Made by a program: the position numbers and the translations under genes
Notes under the pieces: generated by a model
What the model saw: the letters and a program-made list of their open reading frames with translations, nothing else
Told to the model about the DNA's origin: nothing
Databases searched by the model: none
Assembly (NCBI GenBank): GCA_019155205.2
Contig: JAHNZQ020000181.1
Span: 2,307,128 to 2,371,127, forward strand
Length of the DNA: 64,000 nt
Origin: Gracilaria vermiculophylla
Taxonomy: Eukaryota > Rhodophyta > Florideophyceae > Gracilariales > Gracilariaceae
Direction of reading: 5' to 3'
Shown: one piece after another, positions 42,290-54,270 of the stretch
How the letters are laid out: each line of letters begins with the position of its first letter
Position numbering within the stretch: the first letter of the stretch is position 1

Positions 42290-45200
42290 CAGATGGGCGT
42301 GTTATCTTCTCATGAAGTTCTCCAGGACGTGTCTTGAAGTTTCTGCCGTGTCATTCTTTTAGATGTACCCGTACCAGCGGACGCGGTAGAATATCCCTGC
42401 AGGGGTGTGTTAGAAAGAGACGATATGGTCTACCGCATATAGGATAAAATCCTGAGGAGTCATGATGGCGTCTGGAGTTTTCATCAATGTTTCAACAAAA
42501 TTTATGATGGAATTTCCAGTATCCATCGATGTCGTCTCTTTTGAGGTGGTCTGTGGCAACAGTTCCGCGTGTGTCCCTAGAGGTGCGGTGGCGGGCACCC
42601 CTGACGGGCATGGCGGCGGGACTTCCGCAATTCGATCACGGGAGACTACGTCCTGGAGCCCATTTACCTCGATGGTGACAGTGTCTATATAGGTGTCTAG
42701 GACTTGGAATGGACCTCATATTTTCTGCGGTAACTTGCGTGTGACTTCCGGCGGTTCATCGCATGTCGTTCCAGGTTTTTCGAAGAAAACCTCGTCGCCG
42801 TCCTCCAGGTGAGGGCCTTCTTTCACCTTCCGGTCAACGTCCTGTTTATATCTCCTGTTCGAGGCGTTTTCTTTCTCCTTTGGGAGGGAGATTGCGTCTT
42901 CATAGTGCCTCGAAATGGAGTGCTTTGCTTGCGTCGCTGTTGGTTTATGTGGCATATTTGCCGGATGCGCTGTGGCGCGTGCAGCAATGACGGTACAAGA
43001 CGGGATCCGTGAGAGCACCAGATTGAAAGGAGTGGTCCTTGTGGAGCGCTGCACCTGCAGGGTGTGTCCATAAATGAGCGGGCCCACGTATGCGTCCAAA
43101 TCGTTTTAGTGACCCTCGACGTAGTGGTTCAACCTTGAGGCGATAATTTTGTTAAATCTCTCCACCTTTTCGTTGGTCTGGGGGTGGTGTGCAGTGGTTA
43201 AGAACTGCTTCATCCTTAGCATTCCGGAGATGGCGCTGAATAGCTTCGCCGCGAGCTGGGGTCCTTTTTCTATAAGGAGATACACCTGGATCACATATGA
43301 GTAAATACACTTCTCCAGAGAGGTGTCGGCAACTTCTGCTGCAGTGGGCTTTCGGAGAAGAATGGCGTAGGTTATCTTCGTGAATCGATCGGTCATCACG
43401 AGGATAAATCTGTACCTCCCTCCCATTTGAGGAAAGGGCCCAAAATGTCCATGGACACGAACTCCAAAGATCCGAAAGCATGAAACAAGGTGAGCGGCGT
43501 CCGGTGTCTTCGGATATTCTCTCAAGCAGTGGCGCACGAACGACAGTCGGCCACCGTTTCGAATGCGTCATTATCCACGTGCGGCCAATAAAACTCCCTC
43601 CTTGTGATAAAATACATGCGCGATATACTGAAGTGCCCGGCAAGGCGAGGGCAGTGCAAGAAATACTTCACCCTCGACTGTAGGCTCGTCGGAACCACCT
43701 TTTGGAGAGATACATGCAAGGTAACGTGTCGTATGAGTACGCCGTCGCAGTCCACATCAAAGGAATACATTAGACTCCTCAAGGTGGCGAGCCACTCCGT
43801 GCAATACGCATCTATATTCTACTCCTTCAGCATCTCCCCCATGGTGATGGAGAAAACTTCTTTCTCCTCCCCGACAAGAGCCGTAACCTCAGAGAGCCCA
43901 CTGAATATGACTCCAGGTTCACAGCATTCCAAACATTCTTTTTCGGATCCTTCTTTCCTGTCGGCGGCCTCGGTGACCAGAAACGGAATTGTGTCCTCCA
44001 AATTTGTTCTGTCTTCTCTTTCTGTAGAGATTGGCAACAGAACGTCCGCTGCCTGGTGTTGTGTGCCAGGACGGTGAAGGATGTTCCATTTGAACCCCAG
44101 GAGACGAAGTCTTCACCTTCTCATGCGAACGGAAGCATCTGTCAAGGACGGTATCCACTTAAATGGTGCGTGGTCTGTCCTTAAGGTTAAACGCGCGCCT
44201 GCCAGGTACGGGCGTAAAAGCAAAACCACCCATACGATGGCGAGACATTCGCGCTCTGAGGTGGAGTACTTCCGTTACGTACATATGAGGCTGCGACCCC
44301 AGTATCCGATAGGTTGAAACCCACCTTCAGGTTGCTCCTGTAGGAGGGAATATCTGACCTGATTCTCACGGGCTTGTGTGCTAAGCACCGTTCAGCCGTT
44401 TTGCTTCGGAAATACCAAGATAGGTCGCTCTTTTAGTGTACTCTTCAAGTTAGGAAAGGCTTCAAACTCTTCGTCTGTCAGGACCAACAATTGCGTCGGC
44501 TTTTCTCTCCCCAAGAGGCGATTTAACGGAGCCACATTACGGGAGAAATTCGAAACAAACCTCCGAAAGACATTACACAACTCCAAGGAGAAGCGGAGCT
44601 CCGTCTGGATTGTAGTAGGATGAGATTTCTCGATGGCGTCTAGAGTCTTTTTAGAAACCCGTGGTCGGCCCGGGAGCACGACGTGCCCCAGTTTATTCAT
44701 CGAAAACTTGAAAAAGAAACGCTTCTCTAGCTTCAAGGTGAGTCCAGGATCATTAAAAGTTGGAGCGCGTACTTCACATGCATGAAAGGCTGCTCCACGC
44801 TGCAGAACTATATAATGAAATCATTATTATACACCGGGGCGTACCGCCGCTTCACCTTTGACAGGATCATGTCCACCGCTCGCTGGAACGTTGGCGGTGC
44901 AATCTTCAATCGAAATGGAATCCTTAGGAATCTGAAAATTTCACAGTGCGAGGTGAACGTTGTCTTATCTCTGTCGGAGTCATGCACCTCAAATTGCCAG
45001 TAACCAATGTTGGCATCCAGCGTAGAGAAAACGGACGCATCGTCTATGGAGTCGATACATTTATCTACATGGGGTATCGGGTACGAATCGCGTACCGTCA
45101 CCTCGTTGAGGCGTCTGTAGTTGATACAAAACCTTAAGCTGCCATCTTTCTTCTTGAAAAACATTACCAGGGAGGCCCATTTGGAACTGGAAGGCTCAAT

Positions 45201-46480
45201 CAAGCCCTTCTCTAGCATCCGGTGGACCTTATCGCGTTCGAAATCGCGCGCATGGGGTCCAGCCCTCCTCGGGAGTTTATGTACCGGTTTCGCATCAAGT
45301 GTGATCTGGATCCTGTATTTGGCCAGGCTGACCTGACCGAGGTGACCAGACCACCTGTCCTCAAAGGCGGATAGCATCTTCACTATCCTATGCCGAAAAT
45401 ATTCTAAATATTTGCCAATTTGGAACTTCCCCTGCCAGGTGGCAGGCTTTTCTTGCTCTACAATCGTTGATGCCGCTTCAACCTTCATGGTGGTGATTGC
45501 ATCGTGTTCCAAAAAGGATTTCCGTACGAGGAAGATGAGCCAGTGTTGCAGTGGCGGGTAATGCCAATCCGACGACAGATTACTTCTGGGGCCGCAACGG
45601 AGACTCCTTAAGGTTAGCATGAACGACCCTGAAGGGAATGCTTGGCACTATTTCCATAGCGCCATTCGCCATCATGGAGTGCTGCGTCATCGTCAGATGT
45701 AGACTCTCCTGTAGAAATAAAAGGCCATATGCAGAGGTCTGCACCCAAACTTTTGCCTGACTCCTCGCGGGTACTTCCATACTCTTCAACACCCGGAGGT
45801 TGTTCGAATGCGTCTCCTACTGAAGATTATCTACGTGGCGCGTAGTGACATCCGGTTCCGGAGATGCGAATATGATACGTACAGGGGCGGCGACGTGAAA
45901 CTTCACCTTTCTCAGGCGTGGGTATATTGCATGTACATACCGATCCACAGAGGTGTGCCCAATATGCTTTTTGGTGCCAAAGTGGTCGCCATTAGGAACC
46001 ACATCCTCACCTGTATGGAACCCAGCAGGAGATACATGGTTAGTGCTCCGGGGATCTTCAATGCTCGATGCAACGCATCGTGCACCGTAGGGAGCTTTTC
46101 AGTTCTCGAGAAGCCGAGAGCTGACCGCTGGAGCACGTCGGCATGCACCAGATTGGGGCCAGCTCCGGTGTCGTAGATAGCGCGCACCGTGATCTTGGCG
46201 AGCGAGTAACATCCGGTAGAGGCAAACACCTCGTAGTTCTCAAGGCGCAGCGTGCCAGCAGATTCTTCAAGGGCGTCGAATGGGTGCAACGGGAATAAGG
46301 GGCCCGCCGATTCTGCATCGACCGTATGTATGGCTTCTAACCCTTTGCGACAGGCGACCTCCGTAGGGCCGAGGCTCGACGGTAAGGATCCACGCGGAGC
46401 CTCTGCGCGTGACCCTGAGGAGTTTCCTGGTTGGAGTAAGGCTCTGCTCCAGTAGAGGACGGCTGCTGCAGTTGCGCATT
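42290..46480 (-). pseudogene. Pol of family X chromovirus (protease to chromodomain)
   Basis: Order on the minus strand. Protease VRAIYDTGAGPNLVHADVL (about 46150). RT 45620-44808 with RFCINYRRLNEVTVRDSYP, FSTLDANIGYWQFEV, and YNNDFII where the sister copy has YIDDVII, so a catalytic Asp is lost. Thumb and RNase H linker at 44736-44392 (FRRFVSNFSRNVAPLNRLL). Integrase zinc domain at 43782-43522 (HCPRLAGHFSISRMYF, CRSC), core at 43537-43106 with worn sites (VHGHFGPFPQ; LLIEKGPQLAAKLF, Asp changed to Glu; NEKVERFNKII). The C-terminal end reads YAVDHIVSF, then FYRVRWYGY and NDTAE, a chromodomain with stops (about 42440-42290). Many frame changes. Confidence 0.85.
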
Positions 46481-46599
46481 GGGATGTGCCGTGTTCCTCG
46501 GAGATGGATCCCGTTTGGATACCGGCCCCTGCGCTAACAGTGCAAATGACAGTGGAATAGGCTGCACTCCCAGTGGAGCGCGGTAACCGTAGCTTCCAT

Positions 46600-48620
46600 C
46601 AGGACGAGCGGGTGTCACGATACGCGGTTCGATAACCTACGCTCTCCGATGGTATGTCCTTCAGCTCCTGGAAGTTCTTCCCCCGTTCTTGCAGGATGGG
46701 GGCCCTCATTGCCGGAGTGAGAGTACTACAGTGTACCGGCTTGCGAGATAATCAAATTCTGCAAGGCAGTGGGTAGCCTGGAGGGTTTGTGAATTGTACA
46801 CTCCTGAATGATTCTGCCGAGGCGTGCCAAGTAAGAGACGAGGGTCTCCTCTTCCTAGACGGTGCTCCCTGAAACGAAGCGTATGTGAGGGCAAGGGCCT
46901 TGTGCTGTCCCACGAGCGTGAGCTCGTTGATCTTTCCCTGAGTGTTGGAGTCCAACTTTAGGACGGATGTCCGACGTTTCCTTGAAGCCGTCAGTTTGTC
47001 CAAAAGTTGAGCCTGGCTGTGGCGGTCGTCACGGTGTGTATCGCCATAGGGTTCCGCGAAACGTTGAAGCTCTGCATAGGTGGTGTTTGAGTGCGTTGTC
47101 AAGTAGTTAAGAACCCTGGCGCGGATTGAGGGAAGGAGTTTCTCGACAAACAAGGACTTTAATGGTTATTCGAAGTACATATCCCCACACCGTTAGCCCT
47201 TCGTCCACAGTTTCTGTTGGAACTCCGTTTTGGACATTCCAGTATTTTGCCTATAGTGAGTGACTTAAGCGTCAGCATATACTATCACCTCAACCGTTGC
47301 GTACTTTTTGAGAAGGAAATTCACCATCTCTGGGTACCTCGTCAAGATCTCCGTTCCATGGTCATTCAAAATGGGGCTCTATCCCTTGAGACACAGTTGC
47401 ACTAGCGAGTGTGCTTGACCTGTGAGGTAGAACTCAAAGCATGGCCGGCGGCACCTTCCCAGACGCCATTGGTCTTACACGCCGATCGGAAGTGTATTAG
47501 AAACTTCAACACCGAGACGGGGTCTTCACCTGAGAAGGGGTGCTTCTTCATCTGAATATCCATGCGGCGCTGGATCATCGTGAGTAATTTCGCAACCAAC
47601 GCGTCGAAAAGATTGGAACGATCATTCAATTGATCAGTGTCATAATGTACCACTTTGCAAAGGAGGTCGTTCAGCGGTACGATCTTCGTAACCCTTCTGC
47701 TTTTCTCCTTGGTAGGTAAATTGTCCTCCGGAGTGGAGCTTTTCACGGATTCCGAGTCTCAACTTCTCTCCGAAACGGCGTCCTGCTTTCTGCTTTTCTC
47801 CTTCTATTTATTTCGGCTCTTAGCTTGTAGGGTATCTGGGTGCTCGACGATGACCCCGCTATCGCGATTCCTCCTAAGGGTATCCTGTCCTTCTCTATTT
47901 GGGTAAAGTACTTTGCGACCTGTATTCTGTCCTTCTCTGTATAGCGCCAGGTCTAGACGGTGTATAGCAATATTCCTGAGGTGTTCCCGCTGCCCTACGG
48001 CAGTATCCTTTCCTTCTTTAGCGTAAAGGGCGGGAAAATGCTGTCGTTCTCTGGCCGAGGACCTACTAGATGTTGATCGAGAGAACCTCTCCTGTACGGA
48101 AGAATAACTTTAAAAGGCCGATTTGGGGAGCAGTTGCGTGGTTTGAGAATGAACCTCCGCACAGATAACATCTGAGATCTTCTCTAGGACCGGGTCAGAA
48201 TCCAACAAAGCATCCATATCACGGTCAGCACTCTACTTTGCGATTTCCTTCACAAGGGAGTAGCGGCGCGCTTCGAAATGCGTCTCAAAACCTGCAGCAG
48301 TTTATTAGACCAGCTCATATGAGAAACAATCCGTAAGGCGTGGGGCCAGAGACTACAGGCGGGAGCCAGATCCCGAGTGTTCTCATCCCTGCAGCTGCTA
48401 ATGTGGCGGCTGCGATGCCGTGTGCGGTTCACCAACCTCCACGTCAGCGTTCTCCAGAGTTGTCGCGGGGGATTTCGCTTTTCCGATCATGTACTCTCCA
48501 AAGACGATTACTGAAACGCTCCGCAGAGGAGGAGGCAGGATGCCTAAGGAGACTTTCATGGTCTTCCAATCAAACGGCCATCTTTTGGGAAGAGCTGCGC
48601 GTGCTGTGCCCACCAACGAA
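46600..48620 (-). pseudogene. gag: Gag of family X chromovirus
   Basis: It matches the gag at 59726-61678 in order: ENADVEVGEPHTASQPPH (about 48440), degenerate EGQDT-type repeats (about 48060-47850), KEKSRRVTKIVPLNDLL (47402-47746), RRMDIQMKKHPFSGEDPVSV, and LLPSIRARVLNYLTTHSNTT (46752-47153), ending near PPGYPLPCRI. Broken into several frames. At the place where the right-hand copy has a TAG (59915), this copy has CAG. Confidence 0.8.
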
Positions 48621-48832
48621 GTCGAGTGCTTGAGGGTACGGTAGGAGGGTTTCTACTGGGGGTGCTCAGGGGTTCATGTAGGAGTAGGTCGGGGGTGATT
48701 TGTTTCCACTTTTGCAATCTCTTAAGGAAGAATTCCACTGTCGGATTCCGATCGTTGCAAACTAAAAACGCTGTTTTGTCGTAACTCTGGCGATTTCTTT
48801 AGGAAGCTGACCTTCTAAATTGGGAGACCAGT

Positions 48833-49383
48833 TGTGGTACCGTCAGTTCTGCTTTCGAGATGGTAGCGCACAACTTCGGTTAGGAGTTTTTGTTGACTCC
48901 AAAAGAGAGAGTTCCTAAAGGTGGTCTCCGATGATCGCTGCCACGAGCTTTTGGAATTCTGAGAGGGAATCCGCAAAACGCGAAGAGGTAAATGGGGTTC
49001 AATGGGCGGACAATGCTCATACAGGCGTTATTACGAGGCGACCTGGGGATTCACGGCTTTGAATCCCAGGGATGTTCGACGAGAGTCTCCAACCAGAAAA
49101 AAAGAGATAAACTCAAGGGTGCTTGGTTTACTTCCCCAGAGGTGGAGCTCAACCGGCGGATTTAGTACCAGGCCGAGAGCCCGCTTCGGCAGGTCTCAAT
49201 ACTGTAGTATTTACTTGCACCAATTAACAAAAAAAATAAATTCTACAGTTCCTCAAGGGTACTGTTGAGCAAGTGGGCCTAGTAGTGCACCATACGGCTC
49301 TGTGAAAAAAGTACGAACCCTTCTTAGAAACATCCCGTCGTGAAGCCATATGACAACATCACGTTCGGATACACTGTACTATA
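48833..49383 (-). repeat. 5' LTR of family X chromovirus
   Basis: In element orientation it begins TATAGTACAGTG (expected TGTAGTACAGTG) and ends GGTACCACA. 551 bp. The sequence following it (ACTGGTCTCCCAATTTAGAAG) resembles that after the 58922 LTR, marking a shared leader. Confidence 0.85.
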
Positions 49384-50300
49384 TAAGCCCTGTTTCAGTG
49401 GTTGATTTTTTTGCCTTATTGAAAAACATAATTCTAACTTCATCCACAAGAAGTTTTCCATGGCATAGGACATGATCTAAGTATGTCACCGAGTCGTTGC
49501 AAAGCCTACACTTCTGTTAATTCATCATAACACCTGCATGTCGTAGACCTGGGTGAAAACATCGAAAATGAGAGATATTCTTCCATAGTATTGGGGAATA
49601 CGACATTAATATCTACAGAAACAAAAAAGAATGCTACACTTAAACCTCGCGAACAGAATATTAACAGCTCACTGAAAGATTGTAGGAGCCTTCTTCGAAG
49701 CGAGAGACATACGCCTGAAGTGACACAAGCACTGAGGACACACAAATGCGGTCCTTCTCGACCTTAACCCGTAGCAGGGGCCTGGCAATACACGGAATTT
49801 GCATCCAGTGCTGGTAAAGCTCTAACGTCCATCAAGAAATCTATGTATTCGTCCATATGTGGAATCGGAAAGACATCCTTGACGGTAAAAGAATTAAAGT
49901 GGCAATACAATATACAAAAACCACGAGATTTATCCGGTTTCAGAAATGTAACTGCTGCTGCAGTTCAGGAAGACTGCGAAGGTTCATTGACGCCAGCGTG
50001 CAGCATCTCTTTCACCTGAGACTTCTCTCGCTCCCATGTATTATGGCTGGCCCGAAATAGAGGTTGTGCAACCCTTATGGGGTTTGGAAGCAAATCGATA
50101 CGATGTTCCGTAAATTAGATAATCCCAAGACACCTATCAACTATTACAGTGAACTATTTCAACATATTTGTCAACTTCTTATCAGAGATTCCTGAACATG
50201 ATTCAAGTTTAAGTACTGCAACTTTTTTATATGTCCACATCTGGGTCTTCTGCTGTCCATTCTTTCGAGTTCATGGGACGTTACGGGCTTAGGGTTTGGG
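49384..50300 (-). pseudogene. Reverse transcriptase block of old Ty3 element C
   Basis: Minus strand: EHRIDLLPN (about 50105), EREKSQVKEMLHAGV, KPDKSRGFCILYCHFNSF, DVFPIPHMDEYIDFLMDV, LPALDANSVYCQ (first Asp), FVSVDINVVF where YVDD is expected (second Asp lost), and LCNDSVTYLDHVLCHGKLLV. It stops at the 5' LTR of the family X element (49383), and the thumb and RNase H continue beyond its far end at 40470. Worn by stops and indels. Confidence 0.82.
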
Positions 50301-50329
50301 GAGATTGACAACAATTTTTCCGTAAATGG

Positions 50330-51420
50330 GAATGTTATTGAGAACCCAGTACCTCAAGCTTTTGTACGAATCCAACCCGAGGAGATGGTTGGAGAACAAT
50401 TAAATGACTCGTTCTGCATGGAGATGGGCACCAGTCGTATTGGTGGTGAGTCTCTCTTTTTCGGGGTATACGGCGTCAGATACTTTGTGCGAACCGTCTT
50501 TATAAACCAATGCACTATCTGAAAAAGTTAGTGTTCTATTTTTGGCACACCGAGAACATCTGCGACCATGCCGGTGGTAAAAAGCTCTATTTCACCTTCA
50601 GGAGTGACTTTTATTGGCCCGCAACGGCAATAAATTGTTATGAAACCATACAGGTCTGTGCGAAGTGTGCAAAACATCGGGTTAAACGTCAAAAAGAACT
50701 ACGAGGCTCTCGCTATAACCCAAATAGGCACCGCTTGGGTTCATCTCGATTAAATTCATGGGTCTACTTCTAGTCATTCCAAGAGGGAACATGTTCTTGT
50801 TAGATGTCATGGATCGATTCTCCAAACTTTCTCGGACTGTTTCGTGATGAACTAGACATTTTTTATGGCCCCCCACTAGGGTCAGTCTTTGATTATGGGA
50901 TGCCGTTCAAATCCAAGTTTTTTCCAGATGTTTTTCGCCTCGTCGATATCAAGAACCTGTCTGAAAAGACATGCCATCCTAATCCAATGGGCCCGTGGAA
51001 CGGTTCATCCACACAATTCTCGCCTCTTCTTCCATAAGTTGCTGATTACCGCAAGACTTGAAAATTCTACACTGCGGCATTTACGTCTTCGTATAAGACA
51101 CAAGTACGCCATACTACCAGGTAGATACCTCTAGAATTTCTGCTGTCGCGACTCCTAGCACCAGTGCCTTAGAATCCCAAGCTATATTTCATGCTATCCG
51201 ATTAGTGCGTGCATATTGCCAACAGTAGAAGGGCTGAATTTTCCAGCTAGTAAACGCTACGTGGAAGTCGTTATTGCTCTTGCAAGCCACTTACCGGAAC
51301 CTCTCCTCGGATACATCTTATATTTTGGTTATGAAACTTGTGTTGCGAGACAAATCTCTATCGAGACACATGTCTTGCGAGGATGACATTAGTCCTCCAT
51401 CGGTTTCAAGTAATATTTAC
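50330..51420 (+). pseudogene. Ty3 integrase remnant (plus strand)
   Basis: Starts with VRIQPEEMVGEQLNDSFC, the region before the zinc domain, then CDHAGGKKLYFTFRSDFYWP and CAKCAKHRVKRQKEL (HHCC). The core follows as IPRGNMFLLDVMDRFSKLSR (first Asp) and NGPVERF (Glu). It is in the opposite orientation to element C next to it, so it is a separate fragment although of the same general type. Stops and frame changes throughout. Confidence 0.75.
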
Positions 51421-51429
51421 CAAAGTAAT

Positions 51430-51660
51430 TGTTGCGCAAGTTTCGATGTTTGAATGTTCGAATGTTTGAACGTTTTTATAATTGTATGTTTGCCTATTTA
51501 AGCACAGTGCTAAGTGCTGATGTAGAAGAACACACAACACAGTTTACAGTTCCCAGTTCCCAGTTCCCAGTGCCCAGTTCACTACAGCTTTTATCTGTTC
51601 CGCTATCACTGCTAATTTGCTAAGTTCCTATCAGATCTCTGCCTATTGTTTCATTTTCAT
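51430..51660 (+). repeat. Probable 5' LTR/leader of GalEa-like copia
   Basis: Assigned by position only. It has CCTATTTAAGC (about 51490) as a core promoter and a short tandem array of GTTCCCA units (about 51549-51580). No partner LTR exists in the window, so the limits are not proven. Confidence 0.4.
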
Positions 51661-52900
51661 TGGCCCAGATTCATCATCTGGACTGCCGTCAAGGCCCCGT
51701 TTTTCGTCGGATATCGAGAATATCCCTTGGACAGACGGTAAAGGTAATCAAGAAGAATATGCGACGTCTGTTATGTTGTGGAATGCCTTCCACGACACGT
51801 TACCGGACTCGAACTCTAACAAGATCCCCGTTACTCTTCTTGGTATACTGCTACAATCACAACTCTACGGAAGGGCACGTGATAGTTGCAAGTCCTTTTC
51901 TGATGCCGATATACAGTCTGACAATGGCTCTCAAGTTACCGTAAACGCGATTTATAAGCGTGATTCGCTTTCGGTCGTTAGTGAAGTGTACCAAAGCTTC
52001 ACTACGTTGCTTTCATTGAAGCTTGTAAGCAATGAAAGTGTGAAGAACTTTGAATCAAGGTTCATTGCTCAATTTTCTAAATTTAATGCATCATTAAGTT
52101 CATCAAAGTTACCGGAGTCACTAACCGTTTTTATTCTGCACTCAAATGCTGCACCCGACAATGGTCAAAGAGTTTCTGTACTAGCCGCAGCCTCTAGTGA
52201 TACAACCTTGGATGCGAATGCCTCTACAGATCAATATCTGGATACTGTGTCTTACAAAAAAGTTGCTTCTATTCTAAGACAGTGTGACCAAGTCCAAAGT
52301 GATGCTCCCACTTCATTGAATGCCAGTTCTACTAAAACATCCCCCAAGAACTATGAAGTCAGGACTCGTAATAGTGAAAAGAATGGAAAAACCCTCACAC
52401 CTTCCCAACTTGCTGATCAAAAAGGGAAAAGTAAATGCCATGAGTGTCACAAGTTTGGACATTGGCGTTCTGATCATAACTCGGATGGGTCTTTAAAACC
52501 TGGTGTTGTTTCAACTGAGTCTCCTCGTTCTGCAGATGTGACAAATGGAACACCATCTAAGAACACTGTTCGATTTAATATGGTTCACCTAGCAGTGGAA
52601 GCCCACAACGAGACGGATGATGAGTTCTTCGGACCATTGCTTGATGATAAGACACCATATTTTGGCATGGGTATTGACGAATTTAATGTGTTACAACCGA
52701 TATTGCTCCCACATTGGAAGGGAGAATTTGATCCTCTGCCAGACCATATTGATATTCGGCCATATTGGCACTATGAGAATGGTGAGCACTCAAGCTCCGC
52801 TAGAAAACTTTTCGGTTCTATATTCCTGGACGTCCGAACGGACAACCGCAATTGGGTTACTATTCGACACCTGATCATTGATGGTTCATCTCAGTGGTAA
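51617..52900 (+). pseudogene. gag: Gag and protease start of GalEa-like copia
   Basis: Open from 51617 (TTG, so the true ATG is probably lost; coding similarity seems to begin at about 51668 with DSSSGLPSRPRF). Gag has the Trp motif NIPWTDGKGNQEEYATSV and a CX2CX4HX4H cluster (CHECHKFGHWRSDH), with His where Cys is usual. The frame ends in LIIDGSSQW, the protease active site (Asp-Gly-Ser form), and a single-base deletion at 52896-52898 throws it into a TAA; the protease continues in the next frame as VIGTNITRKCDIVHID. Confidence 0.8.
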
Positions 52901-54270
52901 TTGGGACGAACATTACAAGGAAATGTGACATTGTCCACATTGATGCTAATAAGATTCTGCTACCATCAACAGAAGATGCAATTGCTATTGTTGATCATAA
53001 TTTTCACAGCTTTGTTCCATACAAGTCGTTCCTGCCAGATGAAATTGCTCAAACAACGGAAGCCGAAAAAAAGCTATTCTGTGCTACGGCAACTATGAAT
53101 GAATATTTTAAAGCCCGGCCGTGGAAAGTAATTAAGCATGATATTGACAAGGTTCATAAGCATGTTTGTGGCCATTCTAATTTTTCTGATATACGTTGTC
53201 TGCTTGAAAAAAACAAACTTTGGAATGATGAAGTTAAAAAGTATTTAACAGAAATACTAGATGAATCTCCAATCTGCATGACTACCTGTGAGCCAAAGAC
53301 GTCAAGGAAAGTCTCTCTAAGTTCCTTGAGCAGAAGTTTTAATGATGTGATTAGTATTGATCACTTCCATCTCGAAGGTAATCGTGTATTTCATATCATG
53401 GATTCAGAGTCGAGGTATTCCACTGGAGATGTTGTTGACAAAATGTCTTTGAGTGATGCAGTTAACATTTTCGAGTCTTTGTGGATAACACCGTTCTGGA
53501 CTCCAAAGACTGTTATATATGATCCTGCATTTGAGAATACTGAGTTCACTGACTTTCTCAACGCTCACAATTTTGAGTATCGTCCAAATCCACCTAGAAG
53601 ACATAACAAAAATATTATCGAGTCCAAACATCGTATTATACGTGACATATATCTCCGACTCAAACATGAATGCAATGAAGAAAATGCTAGCAAGAAAAGG
53701 CTAATAATTCAGCAAGCATTAAGGATTTCTAATGATCTCTTCAATTCTGATATTTGCTCATCTCAAGAATTAGCGAAAGGCTACAAAAGACAAACTACTG
53801 TTGGTTCTTATCCAGGAATCGTTCCACAAGATATTTTAGAAGCTCACGATGATCTCCTTGCAAAGAGAAAACTCCCTCGTATCTTAAGATCGAAAACTAC
53901 AAGTGACATACCTGTCAAAATAGGTGATACCGTCCAAATTTTTATACCTGAGCAAAAGGACAAACGAGGAAAATGGTCCCCACCGAAAGTTATTCTTGAA
54001 TTCGACGGAAACAGTGGTACTGTTACAGTACCAGGAAAGCAGGGTAAGACTGTTAAAGCTGCTATCGAAGATGTTCGTTCAGCACTACACGAGAATACAC
54101 TTGCTAGTGCTGTACAAGAAGGCATTGATACACTATCTCAAAGCCTTGATGACGCGATTAATCAGATCAATTCTCGAACTCTCCATGAGAGCACTGAAGG
54201 TTTCGATATGAATAATGCTTGTCAACAGAAGTCTACGGATTACGCTGAACATTTTCTTGATGATTCTTAA
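52894..54270 (+). pseudogene. Protease end and integrase of GalEa-like copia
   Basis: Long uninterrupted frame of 458 codons. After the protease tail, a His/Cys zinc region (VHKHVCGHSNFSDIRCLL and ICMTTC, CX3C spacing) precedes the core: DVISIDHFHLEGNRV (Asp), TVIYDPAFENTEFTDF (Asp) and NKNIIESKHRIIRD (Glu), a complete DDE triad. The part after 53870 (PVKIGDTVQIFIPEQKDKRG, VILEFDGNSGTVTV) looks like a small SH3-type fold. A TAA at 54268-54270 ends the frame; downstream coding continues in the same frame. Confidence 0.82.

Larger units (their letters stand above)
40471..49383 (-). mobile_element. Full-length family X Ty3 chromovirus, decayed
   Basis: Minus-strand element with 5' LTR 48833-49383, gag, protease, RT, RNase H, integrase and chromodomain, polypurine tract (AGGAAAGGGGATA, just right of 41832), and a 3' LTR (40471-41832) enlarged by an 812-bp insertion. 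The protein and LTR match the plus-strand copy at 58922-64000. It splits Ty3 element C: the RT of C abuts its 5' LTR and the RNase H of C abuts its 3' LTR. A tentative duplication GCTTA/GCTTT can be read at the two junctions if the worn LTR ends are allowed a few bases. Many stops, frameshifts and active-site losses. Confidence 0.88.

Noticed and set aside
51549..51580. GTTCCCA repeats as a CRISPR-like array
   Set aside because: Units of about 7 bp without spacers: a simple tandem repeat in a retrotransposon leader.
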